Assembly: GCF_020520425.1 (NCBI RefSeq)
Contig: NC_079491.1
Location: 27,767,449 to 27,831,448, forward strand
Direction: 5' to 3'
Length of the DNA: 64,000 bases
DNA from: Spinacia oleracea
Taxonomy: Eukaryota; Streptophyta; Magnoliopsida; Caryophyllales; Amaranthaceae
Positions 12,205-23,399 of the stretch are shown in pieces; within the stretch, counting starts at the first letter, position 1; every line of letters begins with the position of its first letter. The position numbers and the translations under genes are program-made. The notes beneath the pieces are model-generated. The model was not told the DNA's origin, made no database searches, and was given only the letters and a program-made list of their open reading frames with translations.

Positions 12205-14060
12205 GAAGCTAAGACATCTTAAATGCTAACAACGAGCTTCTCAAACCAAATAGATAACAAAAGCCTCTGGGTGGCTGAGAGTGACAGGGAGAGGATTTGG
12301 GGTGAGTGCAAGCTGGCACGGAGAGATAGGAGGGAGTTAAGGAAGATAAACAGGGTAAGAAACTAAGAATCCTCATGGCAACAAGCAAATTAGGGTTCAC
12401 ACGAGTCTGTTTATAGTCGCGACTGTTGTCATAGACAACAAGGGCGTTTAGGCTTCCAGGAAAAACTTCGAATTGGGAGGGCGATCCTCCCGGTGAACTG
12501 ACCGTACCCCAAACCGAAACAGGTGAACTGTTGATTGGCAGATATGTGGTACCTTCGTTGCTATTTTTATACTCAAGGTTTCAGAGAAACAAACATGAAT
12601 CTTCCACGATCAGCACACCTAAGAGCTGAGTTAGTTAGTGGAATCAGGTATTAAGCCTTGTGGTGGACTAACAACACACATTCAAAGATATAATGTTAGA
12701 TACTTGAGCGCAATGCTCGATGTTACACAAGCCATGTTGGAAATTCTTGTTGAGAAAACAAAAGAAAAGAGTGAAAAATGTAAAGTGAGAAATGTCTCAC
12801 ATTGTAGGATATCAATCCACTCCCTTGTTTATATACTGGGATATGAGTATACTTCTTATTTGAGAAAGTGGAAGGGAAACCTTTTGGATACACACCCGCG
12901 CGAGGTCGGGCCTTAGGTCTGCGGCTTTTGAGTACCCTTCCTTTTTGGGTTACTCATTGTTATGGTAATCTTATCGTTGTTACAACATTTATTCTGTAAC
13001 CGTTGGGAATTGATTAAGACTTAATCACCCATTATTCCCTCCTATTAACTCCCCTTTTGTGTGTTGCAATTCCTAACCTCTATTATATTTATTCGTTACT
13101 TCTTTTTCCAGGTTTATTATCCCTCAAAAAATACGGAAACAAAAATACATTTATCCCCGCAAAATTATTTTGGGTTTTAGGCAAGTATTTTGTACTTCAT
13201 TCGGGTGTATGAGTGAACACAAATTCCGGAGCGGTGCTAATCATGGAGGGCGACCGCTTTTGTTATACTCCACCAGGAGGTAGCGAGGAATCGTTTTTTA
13301 GGACTTTGGTATTCCACGACGAAATAATTGTTCATTTGTTCATTGGCATTATTCAGATAAAGTTTTCTAGTTATTTAAATTCGCAACAAACCACACCCAT
13401 TGCTCACCTTACCATCTCAAACCAAGTCCTTAGAAGAGTTGTCGTTTATGTTACTCGAACACTTCACTTCACCTTAAGTTGAGTCAGCTACTTGCACACA
13501 TATAAGCGTAAGACAAAAATACTCGAGTCCATGTAACACAGGTTTTGAGGCAGGAAAAGGTTGAAGAATAGGTATTCTGTTGGGGACATCAACCCTAAGA
13601 GCCCTGACACAGTAATGTGACATAAAACTATAAATTAATTACTTTCGTGAAAAAATATAACCTTGGAGACCAAATAATATACACCAAACATGCCACAGAG
13701 CATATATACCAGTTCCCAACTAGGCGATGGAACTAAGTGCAATCTCTCCAAGTTTACCCACAAAATTTTGAAGTAATCTGTAGGACTTAAGGAGTAGCAA
13801 TATGCAGGTGAGTGAACCTATTGGCGGAACTATATCTATATATGACAGGAATTCTTGATATCTATATAAAGCAGAATGAGTACTTTGACGACAACGGCTA
13901 CTAATGACGAAGAAAGACCCACAACTTCTACACATTGAAGAATCAACGTGTCCAAATTTGGAAAGGGGGATTCAGAATACACAAATACCCTAAAAAAAAG
14001 AAGTTAAAGACCTCATACTTGTGTTTCTTACCTATGATAGGCAGCAGGGACTGAATAATA
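12205..14060. other. non-coding stretch with a possible LTR remnant
   Basis: No supported gene. A segment starting TGTTGGAAATTCTTGTTGAG at 12735 and running to roughly 13350 has the look of a copia-type LTR (TGTTGG start, CTCACATTGTAGG phrase, GC-richer downstream part). No second copy, closing CA or target duplication was found, so a solo or truncated LTR is only a suggestion. The rest shows nothing. Confidence 0.3.
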
Positions 14061-14416
14061 CTCCCTCCGACCCAAAATTATAGTCCTGTTATCCAAATTG
14101 GGCGTCCCTCCGTCCCAAAATTATAGTCCTGTTTTCCAAATCGAGCGTCCCAAAATTATAGTCTTGTTTCTAATTTGGGCTAAGGTCCCCACTTTCTCAT
14201 GTACTATATTAATAAAAAATGCATTGAAAACCCCACTCATGTGCTATATTCCACTTTCATATGTATTATATTCTCTTTTCCACGTACTTTATTCCACTTT
14301 TCCATGCAACTCAATAATCATTTGTACTTTATTCCACTTTTCCATGTACTATATTCTATTTTTCTTAAACCCCGTGGCTTTTGTCAAACGAGACCATAAA
14401 TATGGGACGGAGGGAG
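14061..14416. mobile_element. Stowaway-like MITE with duplicated left end
   Basis: It starts CTCCCTCCGACCCAAAATTA and ends GGGACGGAGGGAG, with TA immediately outside both ends (14059-14060, 14417-14418). The left terminal segment (CCCAAAATTATAGTCCTGTT) is present about three times in succession within the first 110 bp, an internal tandem growth of the terminus. No coding capacity. Confidence 0.88.
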
Positions 14417-15454
14417 TAGCATTTAACCATCGTTCACAAAGGAGATGAATTTGAGCCACCAGGATAATCTAGTCAAAATGAACAATCAAGCTAATACGGT
14501 AAAAGTAGTGATGTCAACTTGCAGAGCCCTACAGTTAATTGTTCAATCGTTATGTCTACTGCCTAGCACTAGATCATGCAAAAAGATTTCCATGATTGTG
14601 CCCTTATTTATGATTGAGTAACTCTATTGTGATCTATAGATAATGACATGTGGAGTAATTTCAACAATTTGATTTGAGGACAAACCATACCTCCTTTGAC
14701 ATCAGTAGGGGAAAAAGGTATAAAAAAAGGCCTGTCCCACCACCGGGAGAACCTGAAGCCTGAAGGTGAAATATTCATTAGAAATACAAAGTATGTTATT
14801 AGAATTTTCCTTTCCATTTCCTAGTCTGCATGTGCTGATTGCTAGAGCTGGGTGTAATAAATTGTACGATCGAGGAGAGAATGTGTTGTGTCAAAAGAGA
14901 TTTGTAAGTAAAGATTTAGAGAGAGAATGAACAAGTATCCTAGTAACCATTACTAACCGTAATGCAAACAAGTCAAACCATAGAGATCTATAATGAAGCT
15001 GGCATCTTTTAGTAAAACTTTTAAGTCTCAAGTCTCAACTAACAATTCTAATAACCATAATAATGTGGAAAACGGGCTAACAATACGTATATATGCTATG
15101 TATAACAAAGCAAGTTTTCATAACAAGTTAACAACAGCATGATAGTTAAATTAAATTATTAATATATAGGCATATATAGCACAATGGAAATTGTACCAAA
15201 AACAGGATGAAGTCTAAAGTCAAGTATAGATCTTGAATCGTTAAAATAGCAGTTTTCAACAACAATACATTAACAAAAAAAAATCATCCAGATGAGTCAA
15301 CCATTTTTTTCCATCATTCTTTTAGCAACTCGAGCCTATGAGAATATATTAGTGGCTGTTATGGTGAAATTACTGAATTTAATAACCAAATGTTGCATGC
15401 TAAAAATAAAATGCAAGCTTACCTAGCATCAAGCGGTATTAGAGTATGGTTTCA
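14417..15454. other. 3' flank of the mTERF gene, no other gene seen
   Basis: AT-rich non-coding DNA. Some of it must be the 3' untranslated region of the minus-strand mTERF gene, but neither a poly(A) site nor UTR introns could be placed. Confidence 0.45.
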
Positions 15455-16666
15455 CTATCCTATAGTTAGCTTCTCCAAACAAATACCTGCATGTTTGGAA
15501 TAAACTTCATGGACTTCCTTGAATGGTAGCACAAACTTCTCCAAGAACTTTGACTCGGTGTATGATACGGCAGAAACAAGAGAGTAATCCAACGTAATCA
15601 AACCTTTCTCCTTCAAGACTAGGAGGGTCTTATGTCTCGGTACTATTCTCTTCTCCAAGCTACAAGTAAACAAGGAACACGTCTTTGCCAAGAAACTAGG
15701 CTTGTAACCCAGCTCATTCATGAAAAACCCCAACCTTTTCTTGAGGTTAGCTTCGGAAAGTGCCAACAGAAAAGGACTTGATATTGTGAGAGTTACAACA
15801 TCAGACTCAGTCCACCCAAAGCTCTTAAATATTTGTCTTTTCGACTCAACAGTCGTTTCTTTAAGAGAGTTCAACAACATAATACCTAACAAGAAACGGG
15901 GCGAATCTCTAGGAATCCCCAACTTCTCTTCAACCCTAATCAATGCATCCTGGGTAAATTCAGTTTTCCGGAGAAAGGGAAATGGGTTCCTAAGTAGCTG
16001 TTTCCGGATTAATTCAATGGGGATCCCATGATTCATTAGCAACGCTACATTAGGCACCAAAAGTTTGGAAACAGATAAAAGCCTGATACGAGGAGATTTC
16101 ATAATCGAAATTACATGGAGATCACAACCCATAATCTCCTTCAAAGCTTGAAATGCTGGAATAATTTTGGTATCCAACCCCATAAAAAATATTGAAGGAT
16201 TCACCTTGACAACCTCAACAATATCGGATACAGAAAACCCCATTTTCTGAAAAGCTAGGGTCTTGGGAATTAGGGTCTTTTCAACATTACTGAACAAAAT
16301 TAGGGGATCTGAAACTACAGCAGTTCGAATATGACATTGTTCCAATCCATTTTGTTTGAGAAATTTAACAACGGAATTAGAATTTTCAACAAATTCGAAA
16401 TCACTGACCTTTTTCGCACCTCGAGCTAGACGACTGCGGACGAGCTTAGTGTAAGTGGAAAGAGCTTGTTGCTTGGAAAACCCTAAAAAATCGACCAAGT
16501 AATTCGCGAAATCAGGGTTGCATTCTGCTGAGGTTGAAGTTGAGTAGAGAAGGAGATGACGGAAACCATGGAAGAAATTCAGGCGCTGGGCTCCATTGTA
16601 GTTGCTGTGAAATTTGAGCATTCTTCCCAAAGGCCAACCCCAAGACCGAACTAGCATTAAATTCAT
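15455..16666 (-). CDS. mTERF-family organelle protein, 403 aa
   Basis: A member of the plant mitochondrial transcription termination factor family, nucleic-acid-binding helical-repeat proteins that act in organelle transcription, splicing or translation. The frame is intact and intronless, as is usual for the family, and the length is typical. The first ~48 residues are rich in Arg, Ser and hydrophobics with almost no acids (MNLMLVRSWGWPLGRMLKFH), a likely mitochondrial targeting sequence. From about residue 55 come successive mTERF helical repeats, each with a hydrophobic start and a Pro-containing turn: DPLILFSNVEKTLIPK, NPSIFFMG, SPRIRLLSV, NPFPFLRK, SPFLLALSEANLKKRLGFF. The start at 16666 is the first ATG; another Met (codon 4) follows at once. 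No gene neighbour shares its direction closely. Mitochondrial rather than chloroplast location is an inference, and no individual family member could be named. Confidence 0.93.
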   Translation of the reverse strand: MNLMLVRSWGWPLGRMLKFHSNYNGAQRLNFFHGFRHLLLYSTSTSAECNPDFANYLVDFLGFSKQQALSTYTKLVRSRLARGAKKVSDFEFVENSNSVVKFLKQNGLEQCHIRTAVVSDPLILFSNVEKTLIPKTLAFQKMGFSVSDIVEVVKVNPSIFFMGLDTKIIPAFQALKEIMGCDLHVISIMKSPRIRLLSVSKLLVPNVALLMNHGIPIELIRKQLLRNPFPFLRKTEFTQDALIRVEEKLGIPRDSPRFLLGIMLLNSLKETTVESKRQIFKSFGWTESDVVTLTISSPFLLALSEANLKKRLGFFMNELGYKPSFLAKTCSLFTCSLEKRIVPRHKTLLVLKEKGLITLDYSLVSAVSYTESKFLEKFVLPFKEVHEVYSKHAGICLEKLTIG

Positions 16667-16721
16667 TCTCTCTGGATGATGTTTTTTTTGTCTATGGACA
16701 CATTACACATATGGTTAGCCG

Positions 16722-16743
16722 AAAAAAAAAAAAAAAAAAAAAA
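16722..16743 (+). repeat. A22 homopolymer
   Basis: A run of 22 A about 55 bp upstream of the mTERF start codon. On the gene's sense strand it is a poly(T) tract in the presumed 5' leader or core promoter. No target duplication marks it as a retroposon tail. Confidence 0.8.
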
Positions 16744-18050
16744 TTATCAGACAAAATGAGTTCACGTGGATTCAGTTAAGTTTAGACAAGTTTAGTTAAG
16801 TTTGAATAATATTCCGTATAAGTTCAGAAAAAATTAAGGTTTTGCAGACATTTTTACATACGAATAAGTTTTTTTTTCAAATAAAATAAGTTCAGATAAA
16901 ATAAGTCGAATAGAATAGAACTTTAGCTTGAAATAAAGTTAATGAAACTGATCATATTTGATTAACCTAATCAAACTTGATTGAGGTTAAGTGGACTTGA
17001 TCAGAGTCGATTGCAAGAGAGTAAATTTAGATACCCGACTTACATGACTTGATTGAACTTACAGAACCTGGTTAGAATTTATTTATATGCTAGGACTTAA
17101 TTGCAAATTTGCAACTTATGAGAACTCATTAAACTTAATTATTTTTTTTAGAGGTGAAGAGAACACACCCTTAATGTTGTTTTCAAATATCTAATTTTAT
17201 AGTTTTTCAAAGACATAAGTTAAGATAAATGGCAATAAGAAAACGAAAACAAATGGTTCTCTTGGACTGGACTTTTTTGGCCAGCTCTAATTGAACAAGC
17301 ATAAGTAATAAAGAATAAGAATAAGGTGAAGAAAATGTAGCTTGAATAAGGTTATATTTGTTTCTAGTTACGCCGTGTTATTAAACCTGTAAGGTCTCTC
17401 TCTTGAAAAGCTCTCCGTCGATGGAAGTCGTAGCCATAGCCAAAATGTTTCTATTGAGAAGAGAAAGCATGCGGAGGGAGGAAATGGAAAAACAAAGGAA
17501 CTAGTCCATACAACACAAGGTATAAAGACGAGGTCAACGGAGGAATTGTTTCGAACAGAAAAACTGAGTTTTTGTAGACCCATATTTTGCTTTGCAATGT
17601 CGCGAATTGATCCAACGCCATTTCCCAGGGAGAAGGGACAATATAAATATTTGGCATGGATTGGGGTTTTAGCTTTGTGTCGAATACGTCATAGGTGAGG
17701 GAGGTTGGAGGTAATCTTATTCACCCACATCTAAAATTGAGATGTGATCCTTGGATGATAACCAAATTCCTATATTAATTAGTCCTGCTATTAAGAATTC
17801 TAATTGTGTGCAATAAAATTTCTAATGAAATTCATCTGTTATTTTCTTTGTTTTATTTAAATTGACTATTTAAATTGACTAGGTTGGTGATTTTTTTTTT
17901 GAAAGCAAATCATGCCACAACCAAAAGGGAGAAACTGATGCATGTAAAATTTGTACGTAGAGGTTCAATTGGTTCAAGTATTCCCGGCCAGGTTATATCA
18001 CCTTTCAAAATGAAAAGGAAGCTGAAATAGTTCAAGAGATTTTGTATAAC
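16744..18050. other. non-coding upstream flank
   Basis: Probably includes the mTERF promoter. Around 16760-17110 the sequence is rich in degenerate AAGTTTAGTTAAG and AACTTAATTGAACTT words, of the same kind as at 46990-47190 and 52070-52200. No gene recognised. Confidence 0.4.
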
Positions 18051-18228
18051 TGGAAGCATGTATATACTGTTAGACACAATAATATGGATATATTATTGTT
18101 ACATAAATAGCATTGTAAATATAGAAACATGTAAACCCTAGTTGACTTTGTAAACTATATTTACAATGCTATTTATGTAACAATAATATATCCATATTAT
18201 TGTGTCTAACAGTATATACATGCTTCCA
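18051..18228. repeat. 74-bp perfect inverted repeat at left end of outer copia
   Basis: Arms 18051-18124 and 18155-18228 are perfect reverse complements, separated by 30 bp. The arm includes 17 bp of DNA outside the LTR start (18068) plus the first 57 bp of the LTR. The right LTR has no second arm, so the inverted copy arose in the left LTR after insertion. Confidence 0.95.
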
Positions 18229-18236
18229 CTTATACA
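18068..18236 (+). repeat. rearranged 5' LTR of outer copia
   Basis: It begins TGTTAGACAC. The first 93 bp match the right LTR (33255-33347) exactly. Then, instead of the R/U5 sequence seen in the right LTR, it carries an inverted copy of its own start plus flank. It ends TTATACA just before the primer-binding site. Confidence 0.85.
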
Positions 18237-18246
18237 TGGTATCAGC
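18237..18246 (+). other. primer-binding site of outer copia
   Basis: TGGTATCAGC, initiator-tRNA-Met type, directly after the rearranged LTR. Confidence 0.75.
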
Positions 18247-18340
18247 CTAACCCTAACCCTAGGCAAATACTCTTCCGCTGCTCTTCTGTTCTTCTGCTTT
18301 TCTGCTCTTCCTTCTCTGTCTCTTCTTCTTCTTTCTTTCC

Positions 18341-21300
18341 ATGGCCGGTGATGAGGATGTGCTCCCTCCTCCTTCCACCACTGTGCTCCATGCTTATCAT
18401 CCGGCGCTTAATGCCACAAACGTGAAGGCTTTGATAACTCTTGTTCTCGACGTGGATAATGTGCAGTATACACCTTGGGCGACCTTATTTCGTAATACGG
18501 CTAAGGTTTACATGGTCTTAGATCACATCGATCCTCGAGTCCAGAAACCGAAGGACGTGGATGATGACTTATGGGAGCGTCTAGATGCGGTTGTTCTCCA
18601 ATGGATTTATGGGTCTATTTCGAAGGATCTTCTCCTTAAGGTCTTGGACGAAACTGCCTCTGCCATGGACATATGGAACAAGCTTCGCAAAATATTTCGA
18701 GACAATCGTGGCACGCGAGTGGTGTTGCTGGAAAACCAATTCGGTAACATTCGGATGTCCAATTTTTCGTCTCTTGAGGAATATTGTCAAGCCCTAAAGA
18801 CGGTGGCTGATCAGCTTGCTGCACTCGATCACCCGGTGTCGGAGGAACGTTTGGTTCTTCAATTGGTCGGTAAGGTCGACGCGGAGTATCGTACCATTGC
18901 AACGATTATTCGTCAAACCAATCCTCTACCGTCGTTCGAGGATGCGTGCTCCACCTTGGATTTGGATCGGCTTGGTCGTCTATCCGAAAAAGATGACGAC
19001 GCACCTTCATCCGCATTGCTGGTTGCGGGTAATACTCACGGGACTGCTGGGTCTCAACCGCCGGCGAGTGGTGGCCACCGTGGTGGCGGTGGAAAGTCAG
19101 GGGGTGGTAAAAACTACAAGGGAAAGAAGAAAGGGGGTAATGGGGCTGCTTCTAGTGGCTCGGGTTCGAACACGGGTGGCCAGGTTCGTGGCCAGCAACA
19201 AGGCCAACTTCCTATGTTCTTTAATCCTTGGGCTTGGGCCCAACAGTTTATGTCTCCTCCCTGTCCATATCCCTCACAACCTTGGAGATCCAATGGTACT
19301 GCTCAGCAAGGGATATTGGGCCCTGGTCCGCGACAGCAACAGGTTCAGCAGCCCAATGGGGCGTTTCTGGTCCCAGGGGGTTCTTTTCAGCCCACAGATT
19401 TACCGACTTTCTTTAATGCAATGTCGATGCAACCACCGGATTCGAATTGGTACATGGATACGGGTGCTACATCACATCTAATGAACGGATCAGGTATTTC
19501 CTCTTCTATTGTTAATTGGCGTAATTTGAATTCTCATATTATGGTTGGTGATGGCACGAAAATACCAGTTAGAGGTTCCGGAACTACTATCTTATCCAAC
19601 CCATTCCCTCCTCTTACTCTCAAAAATATTCTTTATGCCCCTAATATCATTAAGAATCTAGTCTCCGTACGTCAATTCACTACCGATAACTGTGTTTCTG
19701 TTGAGTTTGACCCTTTTGGTTTTTCTGTGAAGGACCTACGGACGGGGAAAATATTGACGAGGTGCAATAGTGTTGGGAATCTCTATCCTCTATCATCCGC
19801 ATCACCTTCTTCTCCTTCGGCATTTGCTGCTATTTCTTCTGATGTTTGGCACAACCGTTTGGGACACCCAGGAGATCAAGTTCTTAGTTTTCTTAGAAAT
19901 CAGAATTTTATTCGTTGTAATAAGGGGTCTAACCTCACTGTTTGTCATGGTTGTCAATTAGGCAAACATTGTCGTCTTCCTTTTTCAACTTCTCTTACTA
20001 AGACATTTTCTCCGTTTGATATTATTCACACCGATTTATTTACGTACCCTATCAATAGTCATACTGGCTTTCGGTACTATTTGCTATTTTTGGACGATTG
20101 TTCTCATTTTTTGTGGGTTTTCCCTCTAAAATCTAAATCGGAAGTGTTTAATGTGTTTGTACGCTTTCATACCTATGTTCGGACTCAATTTGGGACTACT
20201 ATTAAAGCTTTACAATGTGATAATGGTCGCGAATTTGATAATTCGAATTTCACGTCATTTTCACTAACCCATGGCATGATTTGGCGGTTCTCTTGCCCCC
20301 ATACCTCCCCCCAAAATGGAAAGGCCGAGCGTATGATCCGAACCATAAACAATATCAGTAGATCTCTTATGTTTCATGCCTCTCTTCCCCCTTCCTATTG
20401 GGTCGAGTCTCTTAATATGGCCACATATTTGTTGAACATTCGGCCTACCCGCCTTCTTGGTAATCTCACTCCGATGCATATGCTATATAACAAGGCCCCT
20501 TCCTATGGTCATCTCCGTACCTTCGGATGCCTATGTTACCCTAATCTCTCGGCTAATGCACAAAATAAGTTGAGTCCTCGGTCTGCCCCTTGCATATTTC
20601 TTGGGTACCCATCCTCTCACCGCGGATATCGGTGCCTTGATTTAGCTACTAAGAAGGTGATCATCTCTCGACATGTTAATTTTGATGAAAATACATTTCC
20701 AAATTCTCAAAATTATGTGCCCAATGTGAAGGATTATTCATTTCTTGAGTCTGACTTGGACATTCCAAGTCCCCCTCTCATTCGTGTCCAGACCCAGCCC
20801 ACACCTCAAGCCCACCATGATGATCCACTAATATTGGATCTCTCTCCTTTGAATTCTGGCGGGCTCCCTCCTACTCTCTCTGGGCCGGCCCAATTACCAC
20901 AGACCAGTCCAATCTCCCCCCTTCAGGTCCGTGGTCACGCCCCTACCACACGTGGGCCTCGCCCCACCTCTCCTCCTAGTGCTCCACACGGTATAGCTGG
21001 GCAGAATGGGTCACCCATAGACCGTGGGACTGTTCAATCAGCCACGGCCCATGAGTGGCCTACCCACTCTACTGATGTGGGCGCCTCATCCCCGACCTAC
21101 ACATCTTATTTCTCTCCTGAGCCCAATTCTGTTGCTCCTACCCAATCTCCTCCACCACACTCGCTTCACTCCATGCGAACTCGGGCACAAGCCGGAATCT
21201 TTAAGCCAAACTCCAAATATGCTAGCTTGGCCTTAATTTCTTCGACTACGCCCAATATTTCTCCTATTCCGAAGTCACCCGTGCTTGCCCTTAAGGACCC

Positions 21301-21989
21301 TAACTGGTATAATGCTATGTCTGATGAGTATAATGCCATGATTGACACTCATACGTGGGATTTGGTACCACGGCCATCGAATGCAAATGCGATTCGTTGT
21401 TTATGGGTTTTCACCCACAAGGAAAAATCAAATGGGGATTTTGAGCGGTACAAGGCACGTTTGGTGGCCAATGGTAAGGGTCAAGAGGTTGGTGTTGATT
21501 GTGGTGATACTTTTAGCCCGGTTGTGAAACCAACTACCATCCGTACGGTTCTCATCCTAGCTTTCTCTAAGCAATGGTCTATTCATCAGTTGGATGTGAA
21601 GAATGCTTTTCTTCATGGTAACTTACAGGAAACGGTTTATATGCATCAACCTCCCGGGTTTGTCAGGCCAGACAAGCCCAAACATGTTTGTTTACTTCGC
21701 AGGTCTATATATGGTCTAAAACAGGCTCCTAGGGCGTGGTATCAAAGGTTTGCCACCTTCATTATGTCCCTGGGATTTGTTAACAGTAAAAGTGACACTT
21801 CCTTGTTCATTTTTCGCCGTGGTACAGATACTGCCTATTTACTGCTGTATGTTGATGATATCATACTTGTTTCTTCCTCTGTTGCCCTCGGGACTCGTAT
21901 CATTGCCCTGCTCAGTTCTGAGTTCGCAATGAAGGATCTTGGTCCCCTTTCATATTTTCTTGGTATATCTGTTTCTCGTACCAAGAACA
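18341..21989 (+). pseudogene. outer copia gag-pol, 5' portion (interrupted)
   Basis: Copia polyprotein, open from the ATG at 18341 until the nested insertion at 21990 (the frame then reads into the LTR and stops at 22033). Gag occupies about residues 1-230 and is followed by a Gly/Ser/Gln-rich stretch with no CCHC knuckle. Protease WYMDTGATSHL is at about 370, pre-integrase WHNRLGHP...CHGCQLGK at 504-540, and the integrase catalytic residues D (HTDLF, about 563), D (CDNGREF, about 625) and E (GKAERM, about 660). Reverse transcriptase has QLDVKNAFLHG (about 1083) and YVDDIIL (about 1170). The copy looks otherwise undamaged up to the break, so it was probably intact when hit. The rest continues at 32434. 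Confidence 0.92.
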
Positions 21990-23384
21990 TGAAGGAAATA
22001 ATGCCCTTGGTCCAAGTATGTATTCAATGTTAAGTCTAATAAATGCGGTTCAGTATTAATTAACAAGTTAATAATTCAGTGAGATCAAGTGAGCTGAATG
22101 CCTAGCTAGAGGCCGCTTCAGTTCAAGTGGAATTAATGATATTAATCCACAGCTTACTCTTGACTGAACCCGTAGGGTCACACAAATAGTACGTAAACGG
22201 ATCAAGTATTTAATGGCATTAAATACTCCATCTATGGATATTCGGAATCGACGGATCTTGGTTTCAGTGGGAGCTGAGATCGTCACAGGCAAGAAAAGAA
22301 TACTCCGGAAACGATGATATTGCCGGAAACGGAAATATGGATCGTATCGGAAATATAAATATTATCCAAGTCGTAGATGTTGCCGGAAACGGAAACATGG
22401 TACGTATCGGAAAATATTATCGGAAATGGAAATATTGCCGGAATCGGAAATATTGCCGGAAACGGAAATATTGTCAGAATCTGAAATATTATCGGAATCG
22501 AAAAATAATTCCGGAAACGGAAATATTAAATATTTGTTCGAAACGGAAATCAATTCCGGAATCGGAAATATTAAATATTGTTCGTATCGGAAATGAATTC
22601 CGGAATCGAGAATTTAATCGGAAGCGTATCGTACGAATTAGCATCGGACGAGGCCTGCCAGACGAAGGCCCAGCACGAAGCCGGGCCATCGCCCAGCAAG
22701 CCAAGCGAACAACCACACGCCAAGCATACGACCAGGCCCAGCGCAAAAGCCAGGCCCAGCCGTAGCTTGGTCGCGCGCGCGGGCAAGGCTGCGACAGTGG
22801 GCCTTGCGCTGTGCGCTCGGCGTGGGCCGCAAGGCCTGCGTGCGGGCGTGCGGTGCTTGTGCGCCACTCGTGTGTGTTACTCGGAATCCTAAGGCAACCG
22901 GGATTCGTAATATGATTAAATCTAATCCTAATAGATAAACTTTGTTTAATTAGAATCCTAGTAGGGTTATAATTAAATAGATTTGTATTTTAATAGGATT
23001 ATAATTCCTTTCCATAAACTCTATAAATAAGTGCCTAGGGTCACATATTTACAACGTGTTTTCAAGTATTCAAAGTGAGTTTTTGAGAGAAAAATTCAGT
23101 CACACATTTGCCTAAAAGTGCCGAAAATTAATAGTACCTTAAGGGCGATTCTAGTTGGTCAATCTTAAGGCGGATCCGGACGTGCTGTGGACTATCTACG
23201 GAGGGACGACACTTGGAGTCCTAAAGACTTGTTCTTGTTCGGTTCGGGCGCAGCTAGGGAAGGCACGCAACACAGAGTATGCATCTAAACTGTGCTAAAT
23301 GGTTATGTGTAAATAATATGTATTCCTGGCTTAATGGTTGTTTCCGCATGATTTATGAATTGTCATATGTATCATAACCTAACA
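21990..23384 (+). repeat. 5' LTR of nested copia
   Basis: It starts TGAAGGAAATAATGCC and ends TCATAACCTAACA; 1395 bp. It includes a CGGAAA-rich array, a GC-rich block at about 22650-22870 and an ordinary TATAAATA at about 23023, the likely promoter. Confidence 0.95.
22318..22620 (+). repeat. CGGAAA/ATATT array inside LTR
   Basis: About 300 bp built from degenerate units of the kind GGAAATATTGCCGGAAAC and GGAATCGGAAATATTATC, with CGGAA recurring about every 9-18 bp. The same array occurs in the 3' LTR at about 31362-31668. It produces long but meaningless open frames on both strands. Confidence 0.8.
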
Positions 23385-23385
23385 G

Positions 23386-23399
23386 TGGTATCACGAGCC
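23386..23399 (+). other. primer-binding site of nested copia
   Basis: TGGTATCACGAGCC one base after the LTR, a slight variant of the initiator-tRNA-Met site. Confidence 0.8.

Noticed and set aside
12209..12400. 63-codon minus-strand frame with a hydrophobic start
   Set aside because: Looks faintly like a signal peptide but has no family match and no supporting exon.
16722..16743. A22 run as a possible LINE or processed-gene tail
   Set aside because: No target duplication or retroposed body adjoins it; simple homopolymer.
18246..18263. CCTAACCCTAACCCTAGG, telomere-like
   Set aside because: Only two and a half units next to a retroelement primer-binding site; not the plant CCCTAAA repeat in register.
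22337..22892. Open frames in the copia LTRs (also 31379-31981)
   Set aside because: They translate the CGGAAA array and adjacent GC-rich block of the LTR; repeated in both LTRs and without family similarity.
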